This document shows positions 1 through 5,553 of a stretch of DNA of 5,814 bases, piece after piece; the stretch's first letter is position 1; every line of letters begins with the position of its first letter. Below the pieces are notes generated by a model. That model worked only from the letters and a program-made list of their open reading frames with translations, had not been told where the DNA came from and ran no database searches. The translations under genes were made by a program, and so were the position numbers. The stretch is taken from assembly GCA_002329575.1 (NCBI GenBank), contig DCTK01000054.1, positions 1-5,814 on the forward strand, in the 5' to 3' direction. The stretch comes from Sutterella sp. UBA1442 (GTDB lineage: Bacteria; Pseudomonadota; Gammaproteobacteria; Burkholderiales; Burkholderiaceae_F).

Positions 1-43
1 GCTTCCTGCTCGCTTATCTGTGAATTTATCCGTGCGTACACGC

Positions 44-86
44 CTCTAAATTAGAGATCCCCAATTCTTTGTCCAAGAACAGGGGA
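44..86. repeat. Two small inverted repeats downstream of the solute-binding-protein gene
   Basis: Positions 44-49 CTCTAA and 51-56 TTAGAG form a 6-base inverted repeat with a single central A. Directly beside it, TCCCC (58-62) pairs with GGGGA (82-86), and inside that TTCTT (65-69) pairs with AAGAA (75-79) around a 5-base loop. Both lie 40-80 bases past the stop codon of the minus-strand gene at 124-876, so they could end its transcript. Neither is followed by a T-run on the minus strand, so a standard intrinsic terminator is not supported. The rest of 1-123 shows no gene that I can recognise. Confidence 0.3.
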
Positions 87-123
87 CCGTGTCGCAAATC
101 AAGCTTGGCAGTTGCCGAATTTG

Positions 124-876
124 TTATTTCTTTTCCGGTGCATGGCCAAACCACTTGGTGTAGATCTTGTCGTATGTGCCGTTTTCTTTGATAGTCTTAA
201 GGCCCTTGTTGATCAAAGCGAGCATTTCTTTATTGTTTTTGGCAATGCCAAATCCGTTAAATTTACCCGAAGAGCCTTTGCGCGGCACCATGTAGAGGCC
301 ATCGCCACCCTTATGAGCAAAGTAGTATTCGGTGACAATCTTGTCAACGATTACGGCTTCGCAGCCACCCATCTTCAGTTCCATGAAGGCTTCGCCGATT
401 TGGTCAAAGGCGGCCAACTTTGCGCCCTTGATTTCGCCGACTTGAATGGCACCGGTGGAACCGATCTGAGCGCAAACACGCTTGTTTTCTAAATCTTCAT
501 AAACCGAGTACTGGCCCTTCTTTTTGTCCTGCACAACCATCACGAGGCCGCCGATCTCGTAGTAGGGGTCAGAAAACGCAATTTGTTTTAACCGCTCAGG
601 CGTAATCGTCATACCGGAGGCTGCAACGTCAATCATGTTTGTCTGAAGTGCAGGAATAAGACCGGCAAATTGCATATTTTGGATTTTGGCTTCATTGCCT
701 GTAGCCTCAATCGTTGCTTTAATCAAGTCGATATCAAAGCCCACGATTTCGTTCGTTTTGGGGTCTTTGAACTCATAAGGGGCAAAACCCGCATCGGTGC
801 CGACAACGATGGTGGCGGCATAAGCGTTAGCGGAGAGGGCAAGCGTGGCAATGAGGCCGGCGAGAAGATTTTTCAT
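124..876 (-). CDS. Periplasmic amino-acid-binding protein of a polar amino acid ABC transporter (family 3, GlnH-like)
   Basis: Extracellular solute-binding protein that captures an amino acid in the periplasm and delivers it to an inner-membrane ABC permease. With the start at 876 it is 250 residues, the usual family size. Residues 1-20 form a clear signal peptide: MKN, a hydrophobic core, then ANAYA, with cleavage after A20 or A21. There is no lipobox. The mature protein begins TIVVGTDAGFAPYEF, and GFDIDLIKATIEATG (47-61) matches the family 3 signature. TITPERLKQIAFSDPYY (90-106) and NGTYDKIYTKWFG (232-244) follow E. coli GlnH closely. R95 and D178 fall where GlnH places its ligand carboxylate- and amino-binding residues. 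C135 and C172 are the only cysteines and could form a disulfide. The frame stays open to an ATG at 1008, but that start would bury the signal peptide under 44 extra residues. No permease or ATPase gene is visible, so this is an orphan or the last gene known here. Glutamine is the best guess for the ligand, but another polar amino acid is possible. Confidence 0.93.
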   Translation of the reverse strand: MKNLLAGLIATLALSANAYAATIVVGTDAGFAPYEFKDPKTNEIVGFDIDLIKATIEATGNEAKIQNMQFAGLIPALQTNMIDVAASGMTITPERLKQIAFSDPYYEIGGLVMVVQDKKKGQYSVYEDLENKRVCAQIGSTGAIQVGEIKGAKLAAFDQIGEAFMELKMGGCEAVIVDKIVTEYYFAHKGGDGLYMVPRKGSSGKFNGFGIAKNNKEMLALINKGLKTIKENGTYDKIYTKWFGHAPEKK

Positions 877-884
877 TTTTGAAC

Positions 885-888
885 TCCA
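885..888 (-). promoter_or_regulatory. Ribosome binding site deciding the start of the solute-binding protein
   Basis: GGAG on the minus strand lies 8 bases before the ATG at 876. This good Shine-Dalgarno match, together with the signal peptide that begins at this ATG, fixes the start at 876 rather than at the upstream in-frame ATGs at 1008 and 960. Confidence 0.75.
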
Positions 889-975
889 AAAGAAATTTGT
901 TTTGTGCAGTTTACGGATGAGAATATCTTTTGAGTAGTTGCTAACCCATTGATTGGGCATGTGTTTTTCTTGGCA

Positions 976-990
976 ATTTTCGGCGAAAAT
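976..990. repeat. Perfect 15-base palindrome, operator-like
   Basis: ATTTTCG (976-982) and CGAAAAT (984-990) are perfect inverted arms around one central G. The site lies 100 bases upstream of the start codon of the solute-binding-protein gene. Its size and symmetry suit a dimeric repressor, or it may form a small hairpin in the leader RNA. No regulator can be named from the sequence. Confidence 0.4.
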
Positions 991-1155
991 CAAGTAAAAT
1001 GCCGACAAAAATAAAGTGCTGAATTTTCAAAAGGATAGATACGGGCAGTAGCGAGAATCGCTTAGATAAAATGACAGAGTTTTAAACGAAGCCTCTAGGG
1101 CAATCCTGTTAGTCTCATTAAGTCACGGGGAGGTACGGTCAGAAAAAAGTACTCA

Positions 1156-1184
1156 ATTATTTGGAAAAGGCCAAAATCCGTAAA
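1156..1184 (-). promoter_or_regulatory. Candidate sigma-70 promoter for the solute-binding-protein gene
   Basis: On the minus strand TTTACG (1179-1184, 4 of 6 matches to TTGACA) and AATAAT (1156-1161, 5 of 6 matches to TATAAT) are separated by exactly 17 bases. It would give a leader of about 270 bases before the ATG at 876. It is the best pair I found between 877 and 1320. Nearer candidates match less well, for example TTGCCA with ATCAAT inside 940-975. In A/T-rich DNA such a match can occur by chance. Confidence 0.3.
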
Positions 1185-1185
1185 G

Positions 1186-1223
1186 TGATTAATAATCAAT
1201 GAGATAGTGTGTTATCGCTCATT
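1186..1223. repeat. Palindrome and adjoining bulged dyad next to the candidate promoter
   Basis: TGATTA (1186-1191) and TAATCA (1193-1198) form a perfect palindrome around one A, starting 2 bases upstream of the candidate -35 box at 1179-1184. Overlapping its end, AATGAGATA (1198-1206) pairs with TAT and CTCATT (1213-1215 and 1218-1223), leaving a 2-base bulge and a 6-base loop. The position suits an activator or repressor site acting on a minus-strand promoter. The functional reading is inference. Confidence 0.35.
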
Positions 1224-1320
1224 ATTGGTCGACTATTAAAGGCCGAAAAGCAACAAACCAAAAACTTGATTTAACTCAAAAAAACAAAAGCCGACAAGAA
1301 AGAGCAATCGATAATTGCGT

Positions 1321-1357
1321 AAAAAAAGAGGCAACCGAAAAAGTTCAGTTGCCTCTT
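1321..1357 (-). terminator. Strong intrinsic terminator of glnS
   Basis: Read on the minus strand, GAGGCAAC (from 1355) pairs with GTTGCCTC (ending 1328). The stem continues inward as TGAA with TTCG, which is one G-U pair and three normal pairs, and closes a CTTT tetraloop. This gives a 12-base-pair stem, which can extend by two A-T pairs at its base. Seven T residues follow (1327-1321). It begins 22 bases past the glnS stop codon, so it should end glnS transcription cleanly and insulate the solute-binding-protein gene downstream. Confidence 0.92.
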
Positions 1358-1378
1358 AATCATAGAGAACGCAAGAGA

Positions 1379-3451
1379 TTATTTCTTACGCGTATCCTTT
1401 AAACCGACCGACAAGTTAAAGACCGGAGCTTCGGGCTTGTGATCGATACGATCGGCCACGAAGTAGCCCATGCGTTCGAATTGGAACTTGTCATCGGGCT
1501 TGGCTTGAGCCAGAGCCGGTTCCACATAACCCTGAACCACTTTTTTGTTGTCGGGGTTGAGCAACGTGCGGTAATCGGCGTCCACGGCATCGGGTTGCGG
1601 TACGGAAAAGAGTCGATCATAAAGACGCATTTCAGCTTTTACGGCCGTGGCGGCATCCACAAAGTGGATGGTAGCTTTGGCTTTAACCGTTTCGGAACCT
1701 GCGGTACCGCACTTCGTTTCCGGCAGATAGCGGCAGTGAACGGCGATCACTTGACCATTTTCATCCTTGTCGACCGAGGTCGGGATGATCGTGTAGGCGT
1801 AGCGCAAACGAACAGGCTTGGCTTCAGAGCCATCGGCCGGAATCGTCAAGCGGCGGAAGCCCTTCGGAGGCACTTCAGCAAAGTCACTTTCTTCAATCCA
1901 GAGCTCGCGAGAGAAGGTGATTTCGCGCGTGCCCATTTCCGGTTTTTGCGGATGGTTGCTCGCAATGAGCGTTTCGCTTTGGCCTTCGGGGTAGTTGTCG
2001 ATAATGAGCTTTAACGGACGAACAACGGCAAGGCGGCGAGCGGCACGTCCTTCAAGATCTTCACGCAAGCAGGCTTCAAGCACGGAGAAGTCAATAAGAC
2101 CGCCTGCTACGCGAGAAACACCGCAACGTTCTGCGAAAAGTTGAATGGCTTCAGGCGTGTAGCCGCGACGGCGCAAACCGAAGATTGTCGGCATGCGGGG
2201 ATCGTCCCAGCCGTCCACCAAGTGCTCTTGCACCAATTGGATAAGTTTGCGTTTGCTCACCACCACGTGCGAGAGATTCAAACGATTGAATTCGTATTGG
2301 TGAGACAACAAGAAGAAGTTGGGGCGAACCACATCAAGTGCAGCTTGCAGAAGCGGCGTGAATTGTTCGGGTTGTTGCGTTAACAAAGCCCAGAACGCAT
2401 CGGCTCGCAAGCCCATCAATTTTTCAGGACCCACTTGATCGTCCCAGGCATCGAAAATCTCTGCCATGGCAAGCTCAGGGGCGCTTTGACCGAGTTTGTT
2501 GCGGTTGCGGTAGCAGTCACGCATAAAGGCCAAGGCGCGTTCATCGCGGCCTGCGGCCATCTCGGCGAGAATCTTTTTGGCTTCTTCAAATTGCGGCGCG
2601 CGCAACACCGGAATCGAGCGCTCCAGTGCCCAATCATAGAAAGCACGTTGGTCTTCGAATTCGAGCGTGCAGATGGAGTGCGTGATGTTTTCCAGCGTAT
2701 CTTCAATCGGGTGAGCGAAGGTGTACATCGGGTAGATGCACCACTGGTTGCCCGTACGATGGTGTTCAGCAAAGCGGATACGATAGATGGCCGGGTCGCG
2801 CATATTGATGTTGGGGCTAGCCATATCAATCTTGGCGCGCACCACCATGGAGCCTTCGGGGTGCTTGCCGTCGCGCATTTCACGGAACAAGCGCAGGCTT
2901 TCTTCGGCCGGGCGATCGCGGAAGGGCGAATTCTTGCCGGGCTCGGTGAGCGTGCCGCGCATGGCGTGCATTTCTTCGGCGCTTTGTTCATCGACGTAAG
3001 CAAAGCCCGTCTTGACTAGATGTTCAGCGCAGTCGTACATCCATTGGAAGTAATCGCTGGCAAAGTAGAGATTGTTTTCTTCGCCGTGCTTCCAATCAAA
3101 GCCGAGCCATCGAACCGATTCCATGATGGAGTCGACGTACTCTTGGTCTTCCTTGACGGGGTTGGTGTCGTCAAAGCGCATGTGGCAGTAGCCTTGGTAG
3201 TCACGGGCAAGACCGAAATTCAAGCAAATACTCTTGGCGTGACCGATGTGAAGGTAGCCGTTGGGTTCGGGCGGAAAACGCGTGCGAATGCGAGCCGGAT
3301 CGGCAACGCCGGCAATCTGCTCACTGTAGGGAGCAGGGTGACCGCACCACAGACGCGGCTGATTAGCACCGCGTTCAAGGTCTTCGTCAATGATGTTGCG
3401 AATGAAGTTCGTGACTTGAGCGCACGTATCTTTGGTTTCCGTCGTAGACAT
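1379..3451 (-). CDS. glnS: Glutaminyl-tRNA synthetase (glutamine--tRNA ligase) with a large internal insertion
   Basis: Class I aminoacyl-tRNA synthetase that joins glutamine to tRNA-Gln in the cytoplasm. It has 690 residues against about 555 in E. coli. TNFIRNIIDEDL (14-25) is the conserved N-terminus. PPEPNGYLHIGH (60-71) carries the HIGH motif, RFDDTNPVKED (92-102) follows, and VVSKRKL (397-403) is the KMSKS-type loop. Residues equivalent to E. coli R30, D66, Y211 and H215, which contact substrate, are R58, D94, Y243 and H247. GWDDPRMPTIFGLRRRGYTPEAI (414-436) is GlnRS-typical. From about 465 the two anticodon-binding beta-barrels follow, with LYDRLFSVPQP (610-620) and QFERMGYF (657-664). 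Two additions stand out: about 20-25 residues near 29-54 and about 100 residues near 283-384. HIGH to SKR spans 330 residues here against 228 in E. coli. The start at 3451 has only a weak AAGAAG ribosome site 5 bases upstream, but the conserved TNFIR segment beside it supports the start. A strong terminator follows. Function is secure because all catalytic residues remain. Confidence 0.96.
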   Translation of the reverse strand: MSTTETKDTCAQVTNFIRNIIDEDLERGANQPRLWCGHPAPYSEQIAGVADPARIRTRFPPEPNGYLHIGHAKSICLNFGLARDYQGYCHMRFDDTNPVKEDQEYVDSIMESVRWLGFDWKHGEENNLYFASDYFQWMYDCAEHLVKTGFAYVDEQSAEEMHAMRGTLTEPGKNSPFRDRPAEESLRLFREMRDGKHPEGSMVVRAKIDMASPNINMRDPAIYRIRFAEHHRTGNQWCIYPMYTFAHPIEDTLENITHSICTLEFEDQRAFYDWALERSIPVLRAPQFEEAKKILAEMAAGRDERALAFMRDCYRNRNKLGQSAPELAMAEIFDAWDDQVGPEKLMGLRADAFWALLTQQPEQFTPLLQAALDVVRPNFFLLSHQYEFNRLNLSHVVVSKRKLIQLVQEHLVDGWDDPRMPTIFGLRRRGYTPEAIQLFAERCGVSRVAGGLIDFSVLEACLREDLEGRAARRLAVVRPLKLIIDNYPEGQSETLIASNHPQKPEMGTREITFSRELWIEESDFAEVPPKGFRRLTIPADGSEAKPVRLRYAYTIIPTSVDKDENGQVIAVHCRYLPETKCGTAGSETVKAKATIHFVDAATAVKAEMRLYDRLFSVPQPDAVDADYRTLLNPDNKKVVQGYVEPALAQAKPDDKFQFERMGYFVADRIDHKPEAPVFNLSVGLKDTRKK
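2300..2605 (-). other. Insertion of about 100 residues inside the GlnRS catalytic domain
   Basis: This encodes roughly residues 283-384 of GlnRS. In E. coli the segment YDW...IPVHPRQYEFSRLNL is continuous. Here FYDWALERSIPV (271-282) is separated from HQYEFNRLNL (384-393) by a predicted all-helical stretch rich in Ala, Glu, Leu and Gln. It includes EEAKKILAEMAAGRDERAL (289-307) and ELAMAEIFDAWDDQV (326-340). I do not recognise it as a known domain, and it is not the YqeY-type domain that some GlnRS proteins carry at the C-terminus. The frame is intact and base usage looks like the rest of glnS, so it reads as a real protein segment, not an assembly fault. Exact boundaries are uncertain by several residues, because PQFEEAKK at its start loosely resembles PRQYEFSR at its end. 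Confidence 0.75.
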
Positions 3452-3533
3452 AAATTCTTCTTTTCAAACAATAAAGAGTCGGAAATTACTAATTTTAAAG
3501 CTTTTTGATCATCCTCGCCTAGTTTTGTGCACT

Positions 3534-3571
3534 CTTTGTCTAAGAAACTGCTAAAAAAGACAAGGTTTAGC
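3534..3571. repeat. Two overlapping, mutually exclusive hairpins between umuC and glnS
   Basis: CTTTGTCT (3534-3541) pairs with AGACAAGG (3558-3565), with one T-G pair when read on the plus strand and one C-A mismatch on the minus strand. GCTAAA (3550-3555) pairs perfectly with TTTAGC (3566-3571). The two share bases and cannot form together. They lie 20-60 bases past the umuC stop codon and 80-120 bases before glnS on the same strand. No T-run follows either one in the minus direction, so neither is a clear umuC terminator. The 3452-3592 gap should also hold the glnS promoter, but I found no convincing -35/-10 pair there. Confidence 0.3.
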
Positions 3572-3592
3572 TCGTTTCTGGCACACAAAGTG

Positions 3593-4855
3593 CTAACCGA
3601 TCTGTACCAGTTCATTCCAACGCGTTGTGTAAGCAGGGCTTAGAAACTGCCTTTGCATCTGCCAACTCTGTCGCTTGGTGTTGATGGCAGCAAGGCTTAG
3701 CGTGCGTTTGCCAAAGCGGGCATTGATTTTATCCATGACGGCCGACAGTGCGTCTCGTCGGGCGAGGTCTTGCGCCAGAAATAAATCCTCTTGAATGTGC
3801 TCAGTGCTTTGCAGTTGCATGAGAACAACACCGGCTTTTTTAAAGGGGATGCCGGGTTTAAACACGTTATCGGCTAATTGCATCACGGCTTGCACTATTG
3901 AAGAAGTATCGCTGACAGCTCGCACAAAATGATGTGTACGAAAGCCCGAGTAGGGTACTGCTCCCGGGCGTTGAATGTTTGAGAGCGCAAAAACGCCGAC
4001 GGTGGCACAAAGGCTTTGTTGTTTGCGAAGCTTTTGAGCGGCTTCTTCAGCATGCCAGACAAGCGCACTGATGAGGTCTTCTTTTTGGGTGACGTCTTGC
4101 GAGAAGCTACGACTTCGCAGAATCTGCTCCCGAGGTTCGGGATCGTCTTGGGCGCCGAGTGACTCAATGCCCCGAAGCTCCAACGCTGTACGCAAAAGTG
4201 TGACAGGGAAGTGCTCACGCAAAAAGCCGAGATCGGCTTGTGTCAGATCCAGTGCACTGCGATAACCCAAGCGGTAGAGTCTGTCAGCTAACCTCGGCCC
4301 TACGCCCCAGACATCCCCCACGGGAAATAACGCAAGAGCTTTTTGTTGTCTGAGCGTATTGAGATCGTTCCAATTCAAAACGCCTTTTAATGCGGGGACT
4401 TTTTTAGCGACATGATTGCAGTATTTGGCAAGCGTTCGGGTGGGTGCGATGCCCACACAGGTGGGAATGCCGACCCATTGAAAAACACGACTGCGAATGG
4501 CTTGTCCCAGGGCGGTGAGCTCTCGGCAGCCGTCTAAGACGGCAAAGCACTCGTCAATCGAATAGATTTCCGTGAGCGGCACAAGTGAGGCAATCGTATT
4601 CATCATCCGTGCCGACATATCGCCGTAGAGTTCGTAATTGCTCGAAAAAACGGCGGCATGGTGTCGATCGAGAAGATTTTTAGCTTTGAAGTACGGCATG
4701 CCGCGCTTGATACCGAGAGCTTTTGCTTCGGCGCTCAGTGTCACAATGCAACCGTCGTTATTGCTCAAAACCACCACGGGGCGCTTGAGAAGATCGGGGC
4801 GGAAAACCCGTTCGCAGGAGACGTAAAAGGAGTTGCCGTCGATGAGCGCATACAT
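3593..4855 (-). CDS. umuC: DNA polymerase V catalytic subunit UmuC (Y-family translesion polymerase)
   Basis: Error-prone Y-family polymerase that copies past DNA lesions once it is bound by cleaved UmuD. It has 420 residues against 422 in E. coli, with matching numbering. [18 protein letters not shown] (1-18) holds the metal ligand D6 and the steric-gate tyrosine Y11. SNNDGCIV (31-38) is the finger segment, and YSIDECF (98-104) gives catalytic D101 and E102. [19 protein letters not shown] (134-152) belongs to the palm, and [19 protein letters not shown] (179-197) is a helix-hairpin-helix. The little-finger domain begins at about 243 with [19 protein letters not shown] (355-359) is a sliding-clamp binding motif at the same place as in E. 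coli. The tail [21 protein letters not shown] (398-418) matches the DUF4113-type C-terminus. The ribosome site is poor: AAGG sits 14 bases before the ATG, but the N-terminus fits UmuC exactly. The gene is divergent from the umuD-like gene instead of following it in an operon, so the 72-base gap must drive both. Confidence 0.95.
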   Translation of the reverse strand: MYALIDGNSFYVSCERVFRPDLLKRPVVVLSNNDGCIVTLSAEAKALGIKRGMPYFKAKNLLDRHHAAVFSSNYELYGDMSARMMNTIASLVPLTEIYSIDECFAVLDGCRELTALGQAIRSRVFQWVGIPTCVGIAPTRTLAKYCNHVAKKVPALKGVLNWNDLNTLRQQKALALFPVGDVWGVGPRLADRLYRLGYRSALDLTQADLGFLREHFPVTLLRTALELRGIESLGAQDDPEPREQILRSRSFSQDVTQKEDLISALVWHAEEAAQKLRKQQSLCATVGVFALSNIQRPGAVPYSGFRTHHFVRAVSDTSSIVQAVMQLADNVFKPGIPFKKAGVVLMQLQSTEHIQEDLFLAQDLARRDALSAVMDKINARFGKRTLSLAAINTKRQSWQMQRQFLSPAYTTRWNELVQIG

Positions 4856-4876
4856 AATGAAAAATGACGCCTTTTT

Positions 4877-4909
4877 TTGATCAACTTGAATATAATGACA
4901 AAATCAAGT
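4877..4909. promoter_or_regulatory. Divergent umuC/umuD control region: consensus -10 box inside a spaced dyad
   Basis: On the plus strand TATAAT (4891-4896) is a perfect -10 box, placed to start transcription near 4902 and leave a leader of about 25 bases before the ATG at 4928. No good -35 hexamer lies 16-18 bases upstream, which suits a controlled promoter. The -10 box sits inside a dyad of ACTTGA (4884-4889) and TCAAGT (4904-4909), 14 bases apart. Another palindrome, TTGATCAA (4877-4884), touches the left arm, so TTGA/TCAA half-sites recur. On the minus strand TATATT (4894-4889) overlaps the same place and may be the umuC -10 box. A protein bound here could block both genes. The betaproteobacterial/gammaproteobacterial LexA pattern CTGT-N8-ACAG is absent. 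That the UmuD-like protein itself binds here is inference. Confidence 0.55.
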
Positions 4910-4913
4910 CTAA

Positions 4914-4921
4914 AGGAAAGG
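4914..4921 (+). promoter_or_regulatory. Ribosome binding site deciding the umuD-like start
   Basis: AGGAAAGG lies 6 bases before the ATG at 4928. The two earlier in-frame ATGs, at 4877 and 4895, lie upstream of or within the -10 box (4891-4896) and have no such site. A transcript from that promoter could only use 4928. Confidence 0.75.
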
Positions 4922-4927
4922 TTGGTA

Positions 4928-5551
4928 ATGAGCAAGCATGAAAATTGGGGCGGTCGACGAGCTGGGGCCGGCCGAAAGCCGAAGTACGATGCGGCACTAA
5001 GCCAAGTCGTGCAGGCACGATTAAGTGATTCACAAGCGAAGTGTTTTAAGAGTTTGGGCGGCGCCGACTGGCTTCGCAATCGACTCGATGCCACACTTTT
5101 GCAGCAAAAGGCTCAGGCTGAGGTGCCCGAAATTAAGCCCGTTAAGGCGAGTACTCGCTTAGCGGTCAACGTGTTTGACTATGCCGTGCAGGCGGGTTTC
5201 CCGTCGCCGGCAGAAAGCTACGCGACAGATGCGTTGGACTTCAACGATTTGTTGGTCGATTGCGAGCCCGCCACGTTTGTCGTGCGTGCCAAAGGAGACT
5301 CGATGATCGAAGCGGGCATTGCCGAGGGCGACCTTTTGGTGCTCGATCGCAGTAAAGAGGCCCGAACGGGCGACGTTGTGATTATGCGCATCAACGATGA
5401 GTTTACGGTCAAGCGTTTGATGAAAAACGAGCAAGGAATTTACTTGCACCCGGAAAATTCCAGCGGCCTTTTTTCTGATATTTTCCCCGATGAGGCCGAT
5501 GAGTGGCAGTGTGTGGGTGTTGTGACCTACGTCATCAAGAGCATGCGCTAA
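4928..5551 (+). CDS. umuD: UmuD-like autocleaving peptidase (S24) fused to an N-terminal DNA-binding-like domain
   Basis: Accessory subunit of DNA polymerase V that cleaves itself in contact with RecA filaments. It has 207 residues from the ATG at 4928, about 68 more than E. coli UmuD (139). The C-terminal part, from about 79 on, is a full UmuD. It has VQAGFPSPA (87-95) with the cleavage bond A89-G90, the nucleophile S125 in KGDSMIEAGI (122-131), the general base K162 in EFTVKRL (158-164), and the ending YVIKSMR, close to E. coli VVKAMR. Both spacings, cleavage site to Ser (36) and Ser to Lys (37), equal those of E. coli. E. coli has Cys-Gly at the cleavage site, while Ala-Gly is the LexA type. 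The extra N-terminus starts with WGGRRAGAGRKPKYD (7-21), a basic AT-hook-like segment. VVQARLSDSQAKCFKSLGGA (27-46) and DWLRNRL (47-53) then fit a strand-helix-helix (ribbon-helix-helix-like) fold. The gene is divergent from umuC. I infer a second role as a cleavable repressor of its own promoter, but the domain could instead serve DNA targeting only. Confidence 0.9.
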   Translation: MSKHENWGGRRAGAGRKPKYDAALSQVVQARLSDSQAKCFKSLGGADWLRNRLDATLLQQKAQAEVPEIKPVKASTRLAVNVFDYAVQAGFPSPAESYATDALDFNDLLVDCEPATFVVRAKGDSMIEAGIAEGDLLVLDRSKEARTGDVVIMRINDEFTVKRLMKNEQGIYLHPENSSGLFSDIFPDEADEWQCVGVVTYVIKSMR

Positions 5552-5553
5552 AA

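Larger units (their letters stand above)
877..1320. other. Gene-free stretch upstream of the solute-binding-protein gene
   Basis: About 440 bases without a recognisable gene on either strand. Start codons such as those at 1070 and 1199 on the plus strand run only a few codons before a stop, and no tRNA cloverleaf or known riboswitch core was seen. The right half (about 1140-1300) is A-rich on the plus strand. It holds the palindromes at 976-990, 1186-1198 and 1198-1223 and one promoter-like pair at 1156-1184, all listed separately. Its most likely role is a long control region and leader for the minus-strand gene at 124-876. An unrecognised small RNA cannot be excluded. Confidence 0.5.

Noticed and set aside
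1..54. Open frame from the left edge ending at TAG 52-54, possibly the end of a convergent gene
   Set aside because: Only 17 codons are visible, a second frame is equally open, and the residues match nothing recognisable.
877..1008. N-terminal extension of the solute-binding protein to an ATG at 1008
   Set aside because: It would put 44 residues, including polar ones, ahead of a textbook signal peptide. GGAG lies 8 bases before the ATG at 876, while the upstream ATGs lack such support.
2300..2605. GlnRS insertion as an intein, an inserted mobile element or a frameshift artefact
   Set aside because: There is no intein start Cys/Ser or terminal His-Asn, no terminal repeats, and the frame is continuous with base usage like the rest of the gene.
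1439..3019. Long open frames on the plus strand opposite glnS (for example 1439-2014 and 2435-3019)
   Set aside because: They are antisense to a fully conserved GlnRS and their translations resemble no family that I know. They follow from the codon pattern of glnS.
3530..3592. Intrinsic terminator for umuC
   Set aside because: Stems exist but none is followed by a T-run in the minus direction, so read-through toward glnS cannot be excluded.
4877..4927. Earlier in-frame start codons for the umuD-like gene at 4877 and 4895
   Set aside because: They lie upstream of or inside the TATAAT box, and the good ribosome site fits only the ATG at 4928.
4856..4927. LexA box (CTGT-N8-ACAG) expected for polymerase V genes
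   Set aside because: Searched by eye on both strands of the gap; no match was found.
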